Positions 53,165 to 64,000 of a stretch of DNA of 64,000 nucleotides are shown here, piece by piece (position 1 is the first letter of the stretch; each line of letters starts with the position of its first letter). A model generated the notes under the pieces. It did no database searches and had not been told where the DNA came from. It was given only the letters and a program-made list of their open reading frames with translations. Position numbers and translations under genes: made by a program. The stretch is taken from contig CM072887.1 of assembly GCA_037013685.1 (NCBI GenBank), positions 85,952,347-86,016,346 of the forward strand, given 5' to 3'. The stretch is from Acridotheres tristis (taxonomy: Eukaryota; Chordata; Aves; Passeriformes; Sturnidae).

Positions 53165-53475
53165 ACAATAATTAAGTCAGGAAAGTTTGGAGGGGATAAA
53201 ATGTACTGAAGATAGTCACTAGGTGAGTTACCCTGTTGTAGAAGGAAATCAGATTTGGTAAGCAGGACTCCCTGTTCACGAGGCCCTGCTGACTGTGACT
53301 GATGACTCTGTTGTCCTCCAGGTGTTTTTCGATACTTTCCAGAATTGTATTTTCCTTTACTTCAATGGGCACTGAAGTGAGACTGACAGGCCTTTAGTTT
53401 CCAGGGTCCTCCTTGAAAACCAGGACAACATTTTCTAACTTCCAGTGAACTGGGACCTCTCTGGATTCTAAAGAC
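53165..53475 (-). mobile_element. CR1 LINE ORF2 (reverse transcriptase) fragment, antisense
   Basis: The minus strand encodes a decayed stretch of the CR1 reverse transcriptase. Reading from about 53460 down to 53172 it gives the 'EDPGN-RPVSLTSVP' motif (with a stop in it), 'ESIEKHLEDNRVI-SQQG', 'SCLPNLISFYNRVT' and so on, in the order expected for CR1 ORF2. Internal stops mean it is inactive. Unlike the other CR1 pieces here, which are 3' ends, this is coding-region sequence. The copy is truncated on both sides. Confidence 0.85.
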
Positions 53476-55988
53476 TACTTGAAAATCATCAGTTTTAATG
53501 GATTATTTTGAATATATTTATCTTTGTAAATATTAGTAAAAATAATAGGGTTTTTTTTTATTGGTGAGAGGAATTTATCAGCTTTTATAGTTTGACATAG
53601 AAGCAGTCTGAGGGAAGTGGAATTTTACACAAAAGACAGAATTATTAGTGGTATGGAAGAAAATATAGTTTTGGTGGGTTTTTTTATACAACTCAATATG
53701 AAAAAATGAGATATCTTAAACATTATTTTAAGAATTAACATCGGCATGACTGAGGTGTATCTGTGGGGTAACTGAGTTAGTATCTATTAGTATCTGAGGG
53801 GTAAGAACTATCCAGTATACAATTTTTTTTCTCTGTTGAAGAGAGAAGAAAACTCTCTGCCACTGGACAATCTGTGACATGTTCCTTATTCTGAAGGGCA
53901 TGTTTCAAACTTCATATTAAGTAATGCTCTAGTATTTCCTCTGAAAGTTAACCTTGGCACCAGGTGTTTCAGTTGTTCTGGTATTTGTGGCTTCTGTGGT
54001 TTCTGCTAACCCTTTTCATATAAATTGAATATGTATCAGACCATTAGAAATATCATGACTTCCAAATCTGAAAGACCATCAACCTCCAAAAATATAGAAC
54101 CCTACCAAGATGCATTGCATCTGATTAACCCACTTATCTCTCCATGAGGCCTCATAATAATTGGAAGAGGGAGAATTAAGACCTGTTCAGACACTCAATT
54201 GCAGCTTTTAGCTGTGGCTATATGAAGCTTTGCATGCTGACTAGATTTATGTGAATGTGGTTACAACACAGGTTCTTTTAGGCCAAAAAGATTTATTCTC
54301 TTATTGAATTTATTTTAGTACTTTGAAATTAAAAATCTTGAATTTCAAAATTAAAGAATATAAATTAAGAATTTCATTATCAGTATTAAAAATAGACTTC
54401 ATTTACTATACTTATTTTTTCATTGGTTTATATAAAAAAGCAGGAGGGGGAAAGAAGTGAAGGGATTTATTTTTTTTTTCCATATCATGAATTTAAGCAG
54501 ATAAGTCTATTTTTGTACTTGTTTCTTAAGTTAATTCTTCTATCTAAGATATGGGGTTTTTTTTCTTCTGGTAATCATTTGCCTTTTATATTCCACCTTT
54601 TTCCTTAACCTTAAATGTAAACAGGAAATAGAGTATCTATCAGTGATGCTCTGGTGCTAAGTTATAACCCTGACCACCTCTAAAACTGTGAACCATTAAA
54701 TCTTACAGCTTTTATTTAAGACTACTGGACAGCCATCATGTTGAAAGATAGGTTCCTGTATAAGACTGAAAAATTGAGCCAAGTTCTATAATACTGACTC
54801 ATCCAAAATTTTTTAGTTATGGGAGATTTTTTTTCACTGTAACCTCACTGGATTTTTTCCACATTGAATAGACTTTCTCAAGATCAAGTAAAGAACTGTT
54901 AAACTCTGTTATTTATCTTCCATTCACTTATAGATAGTAGTTTCAAGAATTGTATAAAACAGTATGTGAAGACAAAGACTTGGCAAAATTTCAGAATTTA
55001 CATTCCTAAATGGTCAAGGCAATGAAGTTCAGTAAATCACGTAAATAAAAATATAAGAATTGCTTGGTTAGAAATTCAGCCTTCAAACTTTTGTTTATGA
55101 TTTAGATTGTTCACATTAACAGCATTTTATATGTATTAGAACTGCCAACTCCTGGCTGAAGAATAAAACCACCTGAATTCACCAAACACAGTATGTGGTG
55201 AAAGTTATGCCTACATTTAATATGGAGCCCCCCAGTAAAAATTCACTATATTTTACTTGAGCTGCTTCTACATGCAAAGTGCATATTAGATAATCAGTTA
55301 GATAATTTATTTCAGTTACTCTTCCATGAACTAGTATGGCTGATCAGGAATTTGCACTGCTGGCATAAAAACTGTACACTGAATTTTGGTTTAGGGTGAA
55401 ACACAATGTCCTTTATGTCTACTTTGTCACCTTTGGGTTTTTGTTTGTCTGCCTACTCCAGCCTATATGCCGAAATTACTCCTGGAGTCATAGAAAAGGT
55501 CTTTGAGACCTTGGGAAACAGATGGCTGTAGACACTCTCCTAGTTTAACATCATGCCCTTTCTCTTTCCTATTCCCTTCAAAAGGATACTAACATGTCTG
55601 ACACAGCAGCACAGTGAAACACTTGAATAAACACATTGTTTGGACATCTTGAGACTCATAGAAATTCCTGAGTTTTCATAAAATGAAATGCTGTTGCTTT
55701 CCGTCTTTTGAGAGGGAATTTGTGCTTTGGGGCATCTTAACACATTTATGAATTTTGAAGTATTGGAAAACATTGCAAACTCCGGCATCTCAACTGCTGA
55801 GAAGAGTTCTTTTTATCTTTTCAGTTTTTATAATTATAGTTACAGTATCTTCTATATTTCTGCTGGATTCTGGACACCTTTCTTTTTTGGTTCTTAAATC
55901 ATTGAGTCACTAATTTGTGCTGTGTGACTGTGTAAAATGAATGTTGGAAATATACAATAGATAAATTTAAACAGGGCCATGCCTTTAG

Positions 55989-56387
55989 TGCAGCAATGAT
56001 GGCTTTTACGGACCCTAGAATGGGGTTTTTCACCCTTTCTCCGGGCTAGCTCAGGTGTTAGGGTGAATTTTTCCCGGGTCCAAGCCTCATGGACGTAGAT
56101 AAGATACCAAAAGAGGCCCTTTTTCCGGGTAAGGTTACAGGATTTATTTCTTGTGGGTAGTGAGGGGAAGAAAGGGAGAAGAGGGGAAAAGAGAGGGAAA
56201 AGAGCAGCGGGGAAAGAGCGGGGAAAAAGGGAAAAAGAGGAAAAAAGAGACAGAGGCCAGAGGGTACTGACCTTTTCTAGGGTCTGGAAAGGGGGGCGGG
56301 GAGAAATTGGATCCCAGCCAGCCCTGTATGGCCAGGAGGGTAGAGGGGACAAGATACAGGGCACAGCAGGGGTCACAGAATGTACCA
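55989..56387 (-). mobile_element. LTR-like block, probably endogenous retroviral
   Basis: This compositionally distinct, G-rich segment contains a purine-rich run (56150-56260) and, on the minus strand, an AATAAA-like signal near 56133-56138. TGCAGCAATG at the left and GTACCA at the right could be the TG...CA ends. The flanking 5-mers TTTAG (55984-55988) and TTTAC (56388-56392) differ at one base, so a target duplication is only suggestive. The overlapping minus-strand frames of 164 and 110 residues arise from low-complexity pyrimidine sequence and are not supported as genes. Confidence 0.45.
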
Positions 56388-56399
56388 TTTACAATGTAT

Positions 56400-59300
56400 C
56401 TAGGAAATGCAACACAGCAACACCTCTTATCTTTGTGTTTTTTCTTAAGACAGCTAGAACCTCCTTTCTTTATCATTTCTTTAACAAATTATGAAATATT
56501 TCAGACATCTAAAAAATAATTATTGCAATATACATTTCTAATTTGCGTCAGTAACTGCTAGCTTGGACCTACTTCATCAGCACTAATATGAGAGTCAGTA
56601 AAGGCTCAGAAAAGAGAGAAAAATGTGTGCACATTATGATCTGCTCTTTCTCAACTATAAATAATGTTGTAGTTAAGTCTCTTACATTTTAAAACTATAT
56701 TTCTTTGTAACCAGTTGACTTCACTAAAATATTTACTTAGATTTGAACATAAATTGTACAATTGTAACATAAGTTAGACTTCCATTGATTGGATGAATAA
56801 AACATTTCTCAAAGGAACAAGTAAAGTATAAGTACTTATTTTAATTGTTCTGATTTTTTATAATATACTTTTAAACTTGCCAGTCCCCATCTAGTAAATA
56901 AATAATATTCCAAGAGTGACTTTTTTTCCTGCAAGTCTCCCATATAGTAAGCATGATAAGTTTATTGGTGCATCCACCTAAGGCTGATGTTCCACTCTTA
57001 ATTTGGGGTATTTTTAATTTTTTATTTAGGTTTCTTGTTTTGCTTGTCTGTGCCTGTTTTTTTTCTGGAACATATTCATAACACCAGATATAAGCAATGT
57101 TCACTTGAGCTCCAATGTTAACAATAAGATACTGCTTCAATACCATGAGCAGAATTCTCATCTGAAAGGCAGGGCATTTCTTACTCCTCAGTGTTAATAT
57201 AAGACTACATAAAAATATCTACGTTTCTGTAGGTATACATTTCATAAGAAAGCAAGTTCTGTGTACAGTCCTACAAGCATTTGCAAATGGGTGTAATGCT
57301 TCCTGTCCTTAACTTGATTTTACTTTATGCAAGTTGCAGAATCTAAGCTTTAGCTAGCTGTATATGTTTTTTTACACCAGTTTTTAAATCTTTCTAGGCT
57401 CTATGAGTTTTTCTTTCTAAAAATGTAGATACTTTCTTTATGTATATTATATATCAGTCTTGCATTCATTTTTTCAAGGCCTTAGTGTGGTTAACTAAAA
57501 ATTGCCTTTATCAAATGTATTTTTTAAAATTAGGAAAAAGGAAAAAAGAGCAAAAAAAAAAAAAATTCAATGAGTAGTCATTAAGTAAGGTTATTTCAAG
57601 TGATTTTGACTTTAGCACCTTCTTTGCTACTTAAAAATCATTACTGTTACTGCTATAGCAACTGTTGAAAGTATCACGCCCCGTTTGCAGGGTAAGCAAG
57701 TGTAGGTCATACAAACGATACAGATGTTCTCAGACTTAATTTGTAAAAGCTGTTTAAATAACCATTTAACTGAACTCCAACACTATAAACATTGTTCTGT
57801 ATGTTTTAGAGCTATTAAAGCTTAATCCACTACATTCGTAATGGATGGTTAATCACTACTCTTTAGTGATTTCAAATGAAAACATTTCAATACCAACTTT
57901 TACTGCAGTAAAATAACTTTAGTTATACTAATAAAAGATTACTTTGATGAGTTTGCAAAGTACCCACCCATAATCAACAAGTTCATTATAAAACTTCTGA
58001 ATACTTTTTTTCCAAATCTTTACTTTTAGGTAATGACTTACTTTAAAAAATACTTTGTTTTTTTAGTACTAAAAACTACTATTATATGCAGCTTTCAGTT
58101 ACCAATCAGTTAAAATGCCTTTATGAAGCAAGTGTGATACAAGCTTGATTAGGTTATTACTGGTACTATTTCATTCAAATTTGTGTTAGGAAAAAACACA
58201 GTAAGAGTGACAAGAAAAACAATAGCAATTCCTCAAGCACTGAAGTGTTTGCCTAATGCATAGGGTAATCCCTGGAAATGCAATTCGTTGGGAATAATAC
58301 AACATTGGCCTATAAAATGTAAGCAACTGTTTGTGCAGGTGTATTTCATCTCTGGAAATGAAGCAAATAAATGACTCATCCTTCTAAGCAGTAGGAGGTA
58401 AGGTCAACATGTTTTTGTTTCCCAGGAGATGACAGATGATGAGGTGAGATTTGATTTCATAATTGAAAGTCCCAGCAGGCTTAAAAGAAAAACAGCATAG
58501 TGTTTCAAGGGGAAAAAAATGTTCTAATGTGCTCTACTATTTGTCAGTTTTTGATTCGTTTAAATTAAGATGCATAACCGTAAGGTTCAAACTTAAATAA
58601 ATACTAACTCAGATTTGAAATAGCATTTTCCATTTGGGAACGTGTGGTAACTTTATATTTATGATCATTATAATATGTGCGGTTCATAAATGTTATTTTT
58701 AAGGTCAGATTTTGCAAGAAATTATGTTTCTGTTCTGTCATTAAAGGACATTGATTTCTGCTGGTGTAGAAAACTGCATAGAGTTCCACTCATCAGCACA
58801 GAAAGTTGCTGTGTGGGTACAGACATTTCCACTGCCTTAGTTTTGCAATAGTGTCTTTAAAGGGTTTAAAACTGACAGATTCTTAAATGCTTCATCAGAA
58901 CTCAACCTTTTTTTTCCAACTTCAGATCCTACTCAGAATTTCTGAGACTGTGAAAAAAACCCTTTGAAATTAGATGAAAACTAAGGAGTTACACTGAGTG
59001 TCTTTTTAGAATAGACTGACTTTTAGTATCTTGACATTTTGCTTGAAATAAGATTAACAGGCTTTACTTAGGCAGATAACGCATGCTTCTAAATGTAAAA
59101 TCAAGCAAACAAACCCCCCACACTCTAGTAATCAAATGGTTACTTTCCTATCCTTTCTTAGAAAGTTACAATAGTATTTAAATTAATTAATTGTGTTGGC
59201 TTTTATTTTATTCCTGAGCAAAATTATTTTTAAGTGGAAGCACCATTTCAATTAAACTCCAAACATACAACCTGAGTCTACAACTAAATGAAATATCTAA

Positions 59301-60130
59301 CTTACAGATCACTGCATGTCACACATACTACATATTCTAAAATTACTGTGTCTAACATGAGAGATGGGACTGATCAGTAATTATTTTTCTTGCATGTCAA
59401 TATTTGGTGTCCTAATATATACATTATAAAGACAAAAAAAAAGAAAAAACTATAGGCTCATCAAGAAAATATTTATTACACTCTTAAACTCTATTTTTTG
59501 CTAGACATTAGATTTCGTATGTTACAATAGTTAAAACTTATCTTGTAGTCCTGGAGATGTTTGTGAAATTTGGATGAGATTTTAGCATTGTTCTTTGAAA
59601 ACAATTTCTCTAGATTCATCATTATCAAACATATATGCATCTTATGCCTAGGTGATCCAAGAGTTTTCTTTGCTTTTTGCTGAATAAGGACTTACCTGTC
59701 AGTTAACAAAACCTATTGACAATGTTATTATGTCACAGGATCAAACTAGAAGTTCTGCTTTTTCCACTTAAATCTATACAAGATAATTGCACATATTGGT
59801 GATACAGATTTTTTAAGTCCTTACTTCTTGTATTAGAATGGTCTAGTTCTTCTGTGATTTCTTGGTTTCCTTATTTGGCCCTTTTGCCTTTCACATCCCT
59901 GGCTTTATATTGCCTCTCTGAGTACACCAACCACAGTGCTAGAAAGTTACTCTTTTCAGATAATGTATGAAACAGAAGAATGCACGGAGAAGGTGAAAAA
60001 TTGCCCCTGAAAATATGTTTGTACATTTTTTATGAAGTTGATTATAAAAAAGCTTCATAGCCAAACTATAATTCATTCTGAATAGTTTTCACTTTTGAGT
60101 TTGTTTAAGAAAAGGAGGAATGTTCTGATG
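56400..60130. other. Intronic sequence without recognisable elements
   Basis: AT-rich unique sequence. Nothing was identified between the LTR-like block and the 460-bp LTR. Confidence 0.6.
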
Positions 60131-60135
60131 AGAAG
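60131..60135. repeat. Left target-site duplication AGAAG
   Basis: A 5-bp direct repeat abutting the TG end of the 460-bp LTR. Its partner is at 60596-60600. Confidence 0.7.
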
Positions 60136-60595
60136 TGTTGAGGAATCCATTCAGTGCTGGTATCTCAGTGAGCAGCCGCAGGCTGAGCTCTGGGAGCCCA
60201 GAGCCAAAGGTCAGGAGTCACTGACCCTGTGCCCCACAAAGGACCTGGGGACCTGTGGCCCGGCCAGGGGACCAGACACTCAAAGACACGGCAGGAGCTG
60301 AGGGTTCCAGGCTTTCCTGTGCTCACACTGTGGGAGGATTAAAGCCCAGGGGGTCTTTTGTTTGGGTTTCCTGCTCAGAGGCACCAGCTCAAGCTGGTTT
60401 TCTGTTACTCAGCTATTGCACCAAGACTGGCTCATCTGAGACTCTGCTGTGGGACACCTGGGGCTGAGCCAGCTCAGCAGCCTGCAGTGACTGTGAGAGT
60501 GTGGGGCTGTAGCTGTGAAGGGACCTCAGTCCCAGCTCAGGTGTGCAGTGTGACTGACTGAGGCGCTCCTGGAGGGACAGACAGTTTTCTTAACA
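60136..60595. mobile_element. Solo LTR, 460 bp, with 5-bp target duplication
   Basis: The element begins TGTTGAGGAA and ends TTCTTAACA, giving TGTT...AACA inverted termini. It is flanked by the exact direct repeats AGAAG at 60131-60135 and 60596-60600. The interior is GC-rich against an AT-rich intron, and an ATTAAA polyadenylation-type signal on the + strand at 60338-60343 suggests sense orientation without proving it. The 5-bp duplication suggests an ERVL-like element. No internal genes are present, so it is a solo LTR. The small frames at 60095-60301, 60255-60467 and 60358-60561 are incidental. Confidence 0.78.
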
Positions 60596-60600
60596 AGAAG
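60596..60600. repeat. Right target-site duplication AGAAG
   Basis: The partner copy, directly after the terminal CA of the 460-bp LTR. Confidence 0.7.
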
Positions 60601-60955
60601 CATCATTAACTTCTGGTTTTCCCAGCCAAGATACTGCCCCTCATTACTGAATTTATTTCTCATCCTTCATGCTTCAACACTTAAATTTAACAGAAAAAAA
60701 ACCCAGTAGCAATGTATAGATTTTATTAATTGCTGACAATGATCTAAGCCTAAATACATCATTTAAAAATGCTGTCTCAGAATGTTATTAGAGAGTTCCA
60801 ATTAACAAAAACTTGCCTTTTTTCCTGAATCCTTACTGAGTTTGAAAATGCTTACAAACAAATGTGTACAATATCTGAGCTTAAAAGTGCAAAGCTAACC
60901 AGGAGTTCTGCAATGGTGGTACCAATACTTGTGAGTCAAAGTTATCATCAGGAGA

Positions 60956-61013
60956 ACTTTCTGTTTTCATACTTTCTGTTTTCATACTTTCTGTTTTCAT
61001 ACTTTCTGTTTTC
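60956..61013. repeat. 15-bp minisatellite, about 3.9 copies
   Basis: The unit actttctgttttcat is repeated without visible change in the complete copies, which implies recent expansion and likely length polymorphism. Confidence 0.96.
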
Positions 61014-64000
61014 TAATACAGCGAAAAGAATATAGTTTAGAAACCTCCAGTGTAATACAAGATATGTTTATTGAATAATATAAGAAAGGCAGTTAACTAT
61101 GAAATTAATGTAAAATACACACATCTTTCAAGCATTTCCAAAGCAAGAGATTTAATGAAAGAGTTTTGGGTTTTTTGTATTGTCAGGATCCATAGCTTAT
61201 CTGTTACGTTCCTTTTAACTTTCTTCTGCTCAGTATGATCAAAGCCCAGCCTCCAAATTAGCTAAAGTCTGCCTGATGTTTTGGTGTTTATAAGGCAAAT
61301 CAACTATGATGCCTTATGGTGTTGATTTAATCTCCTGTCACCTTACTTAGCAGATATCAAGTATCACAGACAGTCAAGGTTTAAATTTGCACTTAAAAAA
61401 GAACGCAAGCATTTAGGAACTCCTATACAGTGCAACATGCTGGAATATGCCAGGGAAGGAAGGAGAATAGAGCCTCGTCAGCTAAGGCTTTTCTGACCAT
61501 GCTTTTTGTCTCCTTCATATTTGCATTTAAAATGTGCTTATGATTTGTGGAAACAGTTCTGGAAGCAGGGATGGAAAACAGTAGTCTGTTCTGGCTGTTC
61601 TAATCACAGAACTAGAAAATTGGGTACCCTCCTCTCTGAATATTTAGAGTTCTTTTTTAACAGATCTAAAGCAGCCTAATAGAGATCATCTCTTATTGTG
61701 GAGTACTTAGAAATGGACTCCAAAAAGTGCTACAGGAAACTAGTATGGCTATGTATTTTCTAAATGAAGAAAATTAAAGATGATAAATTCTGAAACTATT
61801 AGTGTAAACAAAAAATATAAGGCAGATCAAAAAGGCTTTGAGGAACCACTGGAACAATGTGTCTTATCTGTTAATGCATTTTTCCACTGTATTTCAAGAG
61901 TAGGATGTCAGTGAGCAAGGTTGATGAATGAAGATTTAAAAAATGGAGAAGCCAGGGACATTGCATAAAAACTTTAAATCTTTTTTCACTTTATTTTGTC
62001 TTCACGTACAAAAAACTGAGGAAACATTTAGGTTGGATTCTTCCTTTGAATGTGAGTTTTCAAAAAATACCTTTTGGAAAATAAACTACACGAGTAATAG
62101 TTGAATAAACAGAGAAAATGAGCGTTAGAAATTTTTTATGTCTTCAATGTCCAGTCATTTTCAGGCAAGGCATTAACTGTGATGACAGAAAAAGTTTTAG
62201 GATAGCTCCAGGAAGCTACAAGCCATAAGACTGATGACTTGCTGTATTAGCTAAGGTAATAGAAATGATATTTAAGAATAGAATTGGTAAACACACAGCT
62301 AAATATTACCTAGTTAGGAACAATCAACATGCCTGATTTGAGTTTTTTTTAAAGAGAAATTCTACCCTAAAACTTCTTGTCAGATTTGGAAGAATTAGCT
62401 GTTGTGTGAATAACGGATTGATGGAAGCTTTCTAAATTTCCAGAAGTCTGTTGCTGAGTCCCATAAAACAGATTTTTAAAAGGAGCAGCTAGAGGGTAGG
62501 AAGCAGTAAAGCAGTAAATGTTTATTGTAGCTGAAGATCAGTAGTGAAACTCTACAAGCCAGTAAGTTCTTTAATGCCTTGAAAATTGAATAATCAGTGG
62601 AATGAAAAACAGTTCACTGAGAAAATCTAGTTGATCAGTGGAAGAACTGATTAACTAGATTAGTAGACGAAAGAGTCTTAGGATACAGTGGGATTGTACT
62701 ATTAAATGGCATAATGAAGTTACACATATATTTGAAATGGTGCACAGGCACAGAAGGAAGATTAAAAAATCCTGACTTGTTTTACAGTGACAGACTAAGG
62801 AGCAATTCTAGGGGTTCATGCCTGATATTTGTATAAAGTGACAACTCAGTATTGAGTAATCTTTAAAAAAATCCCAAATCAAGTTTTAGAAACTATTAAG
62901 AAAATAAATTGAATATTCTATAGCATCAAAGATGCAGTGGAGATGTTTGTATCTTGAATGCTTGAAGTTTGTCTTCCCATCTCTGTTTAAACAGATGTAA
63001 TAGAATACTGATTGATCAGAGAAGATCAAAGGTATTAGTGTGAAAACTATCAAAGCTATTTCAGATCTGAAGAATAGTAGGAGACTAGAAGAGACATTTT
63101 TATGTTTAGTCTGTCCTTGCCTTTCTATAATCATTCATTTAAAGGACTTCTGGAGAATGAAAACTCCCGAAATCAAACAATAATGAAGTTGTCACACTTC
63201 CTGTAATAAAATTTGGAGTTTCATCCTTATTATGACAAAACTCTTGGTTGATTGTTATAAATCAATGTCAAACAAAAAAATAAGAACAAACCATTTGAGC
63301 TTATCCAAGTTCAATTCAGTAGTTGATTTATTTTACACTGAAATGCCAACATAGTCTCTCCCTTTTACAGTAACATTAATAGTTTTATAGTTTTGCTTCT
63401 ACTTTAAAGAAGACTTGTTTGAAAGTCTGTTACTCATTTCCTTAAAGATCCTTGCAACATTGCTGTGAATAATTGATTATATTATCCTCTCCTCTACCTT
63501 TTTTTTTTTTTTTCCCCATAACTAGTTCAAAGAAGGCATAAAATCAGTTGAAGGCTATTCCTAGAGATATCTTCTGAAATGGGGATTTTCACATGGAAGG
63601 CCATATGGCATTATTGTTTCACAAGTGGATTTCTTGTCTCCCACAGTCCCTGGAGTAGAAGTTTCCAGGTGAGAGGTATTTTTTGCAAGAACTTGGAACA
63701 AGTGTTGCAGGAGTCTTGCTCTTAACCAACGCAAGATTTAGAAACTGAAAAGTGTGTCATGAAACCTGGGACTTATTTTATCTTCCTTTTCTAAAAATTT
63801 GATCTTGTTAGAGAAACTGAGCTTAAAATTTTGGCTTCCTTGTGACAGCAAGAATGCAGCACTTGTCCCAAGTCTTGACAGCTGTTGAGATATAGTTAAT
63901 GTCAAAAAAAGCTTATATTCTCTTTTCCTGCAGAAAATCCTGCAGAGTAGGTTTGTCTAGTGGAAAGGGAATACAGAGAGTTAATGAAGGCAGGGCTAAT
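61014..64000. other. Intronic sequence to window end
   Basis: AT-rich, with a T run near 63500. No exon with EGF or laminin-G character was seen. Confidence 0.6.

Larger units (their letters stand above)
44903..64000 (+). other. EYS: EYS intron, 5' part (continues past window end)
   Basis: This is at least 19.1 kb after the donor gtgagt at 44903. No downstream exon was found. In particular, there is no long open frame on the + strand that could be the long Ser/Thr-rich EYS exon. Simple repeats, two CR1 fragments and two LTR-like elements inside it are listed separately. The rest is AT-rich sequence without recognisable features. Confidence 0.75.

Noticed and set aside
53172..53372. 66-residue minus-strand frame as a host gene
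   Set aside because: It is a fragment of CR1 reverse transcriptase, with an in-frame stop just upstream in the conserved motif.
55894..56388. 164-residue minus-strand frame
   Set aside because: Most of it translates a pyrimidine-rich low-complexity run in an LTR-like block. No recognisable domain.

Overview
The window looks like an intron-rich part of a bird genome. It is AT-rich and contains no operons or compact ORFs. It carries several degraded CR1 LINE fragments of avian type and several LTR sequences that resemble common avian endogenous-retrovirus families. I recognised these from memory, not from a search. CR1 also occurs in turtles and crocodilians, so 'bird' is likely but not proven.

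The only protein-coding gene I can support is on the + strand. It has three exons (37568-37692, 41235-41359, 44650-44902) with consensus splice sites and matching phases (2-1, 1-0, 0-1). Spliced together they encode the end of one EGF-like domain, two complete EGF-like domains, and a fourth that keeps only four cysteines before passing into a cysteine-free linker. The best identification is EYS (eyes shut homolog), a very large secreted photoreceptor protein made of EGF and laminin-G domains. These would be the exons just before its long serine/threonine-rich exon. That long exon and all laminin-G exons must lie beyond position 64000.

Layout: 1-37567 is the 3' part of a long intron. It holds LTR sequences near 4.14-4.67, 4.93-5.97, 17.1-17.5, 23.2-24.1 and 31.85-32.2 kb, CR1 pieces near 9.95-10.59, 15.48-15.82, 17.63-17.91 and 26.9-27.3 kb, and a probable minus-strand mRNA retrocopy at 24.7-25.2 kb. 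Positions 37568-44902 hold the three exons, separated by introns of 3,542 and 3,290 nt. Positions 44903-64000 are the start of the next intron. It holds simple repeats, a CR1 3' fragment (48.55-48.72 kb), a CR1 reverse-transcriptase fragment (53.17-53.47 kb), an LTR-like block (about 55.99-56.39 kb), a clean 460-bp solo LTR with target-site duplication (60.14-60.60 kb), and a 15-bp minisatellite (60.96-61.01 kb).

I saw no bacterial or viral operon, CRISPR array, rRNA or tRNA. The most notable points are the two solo LTRs with exact 5-bp target duplications, the candidate retrocopy (uncommon in birds), and the irregular EGF repeats at the end of the EYS EGF region.
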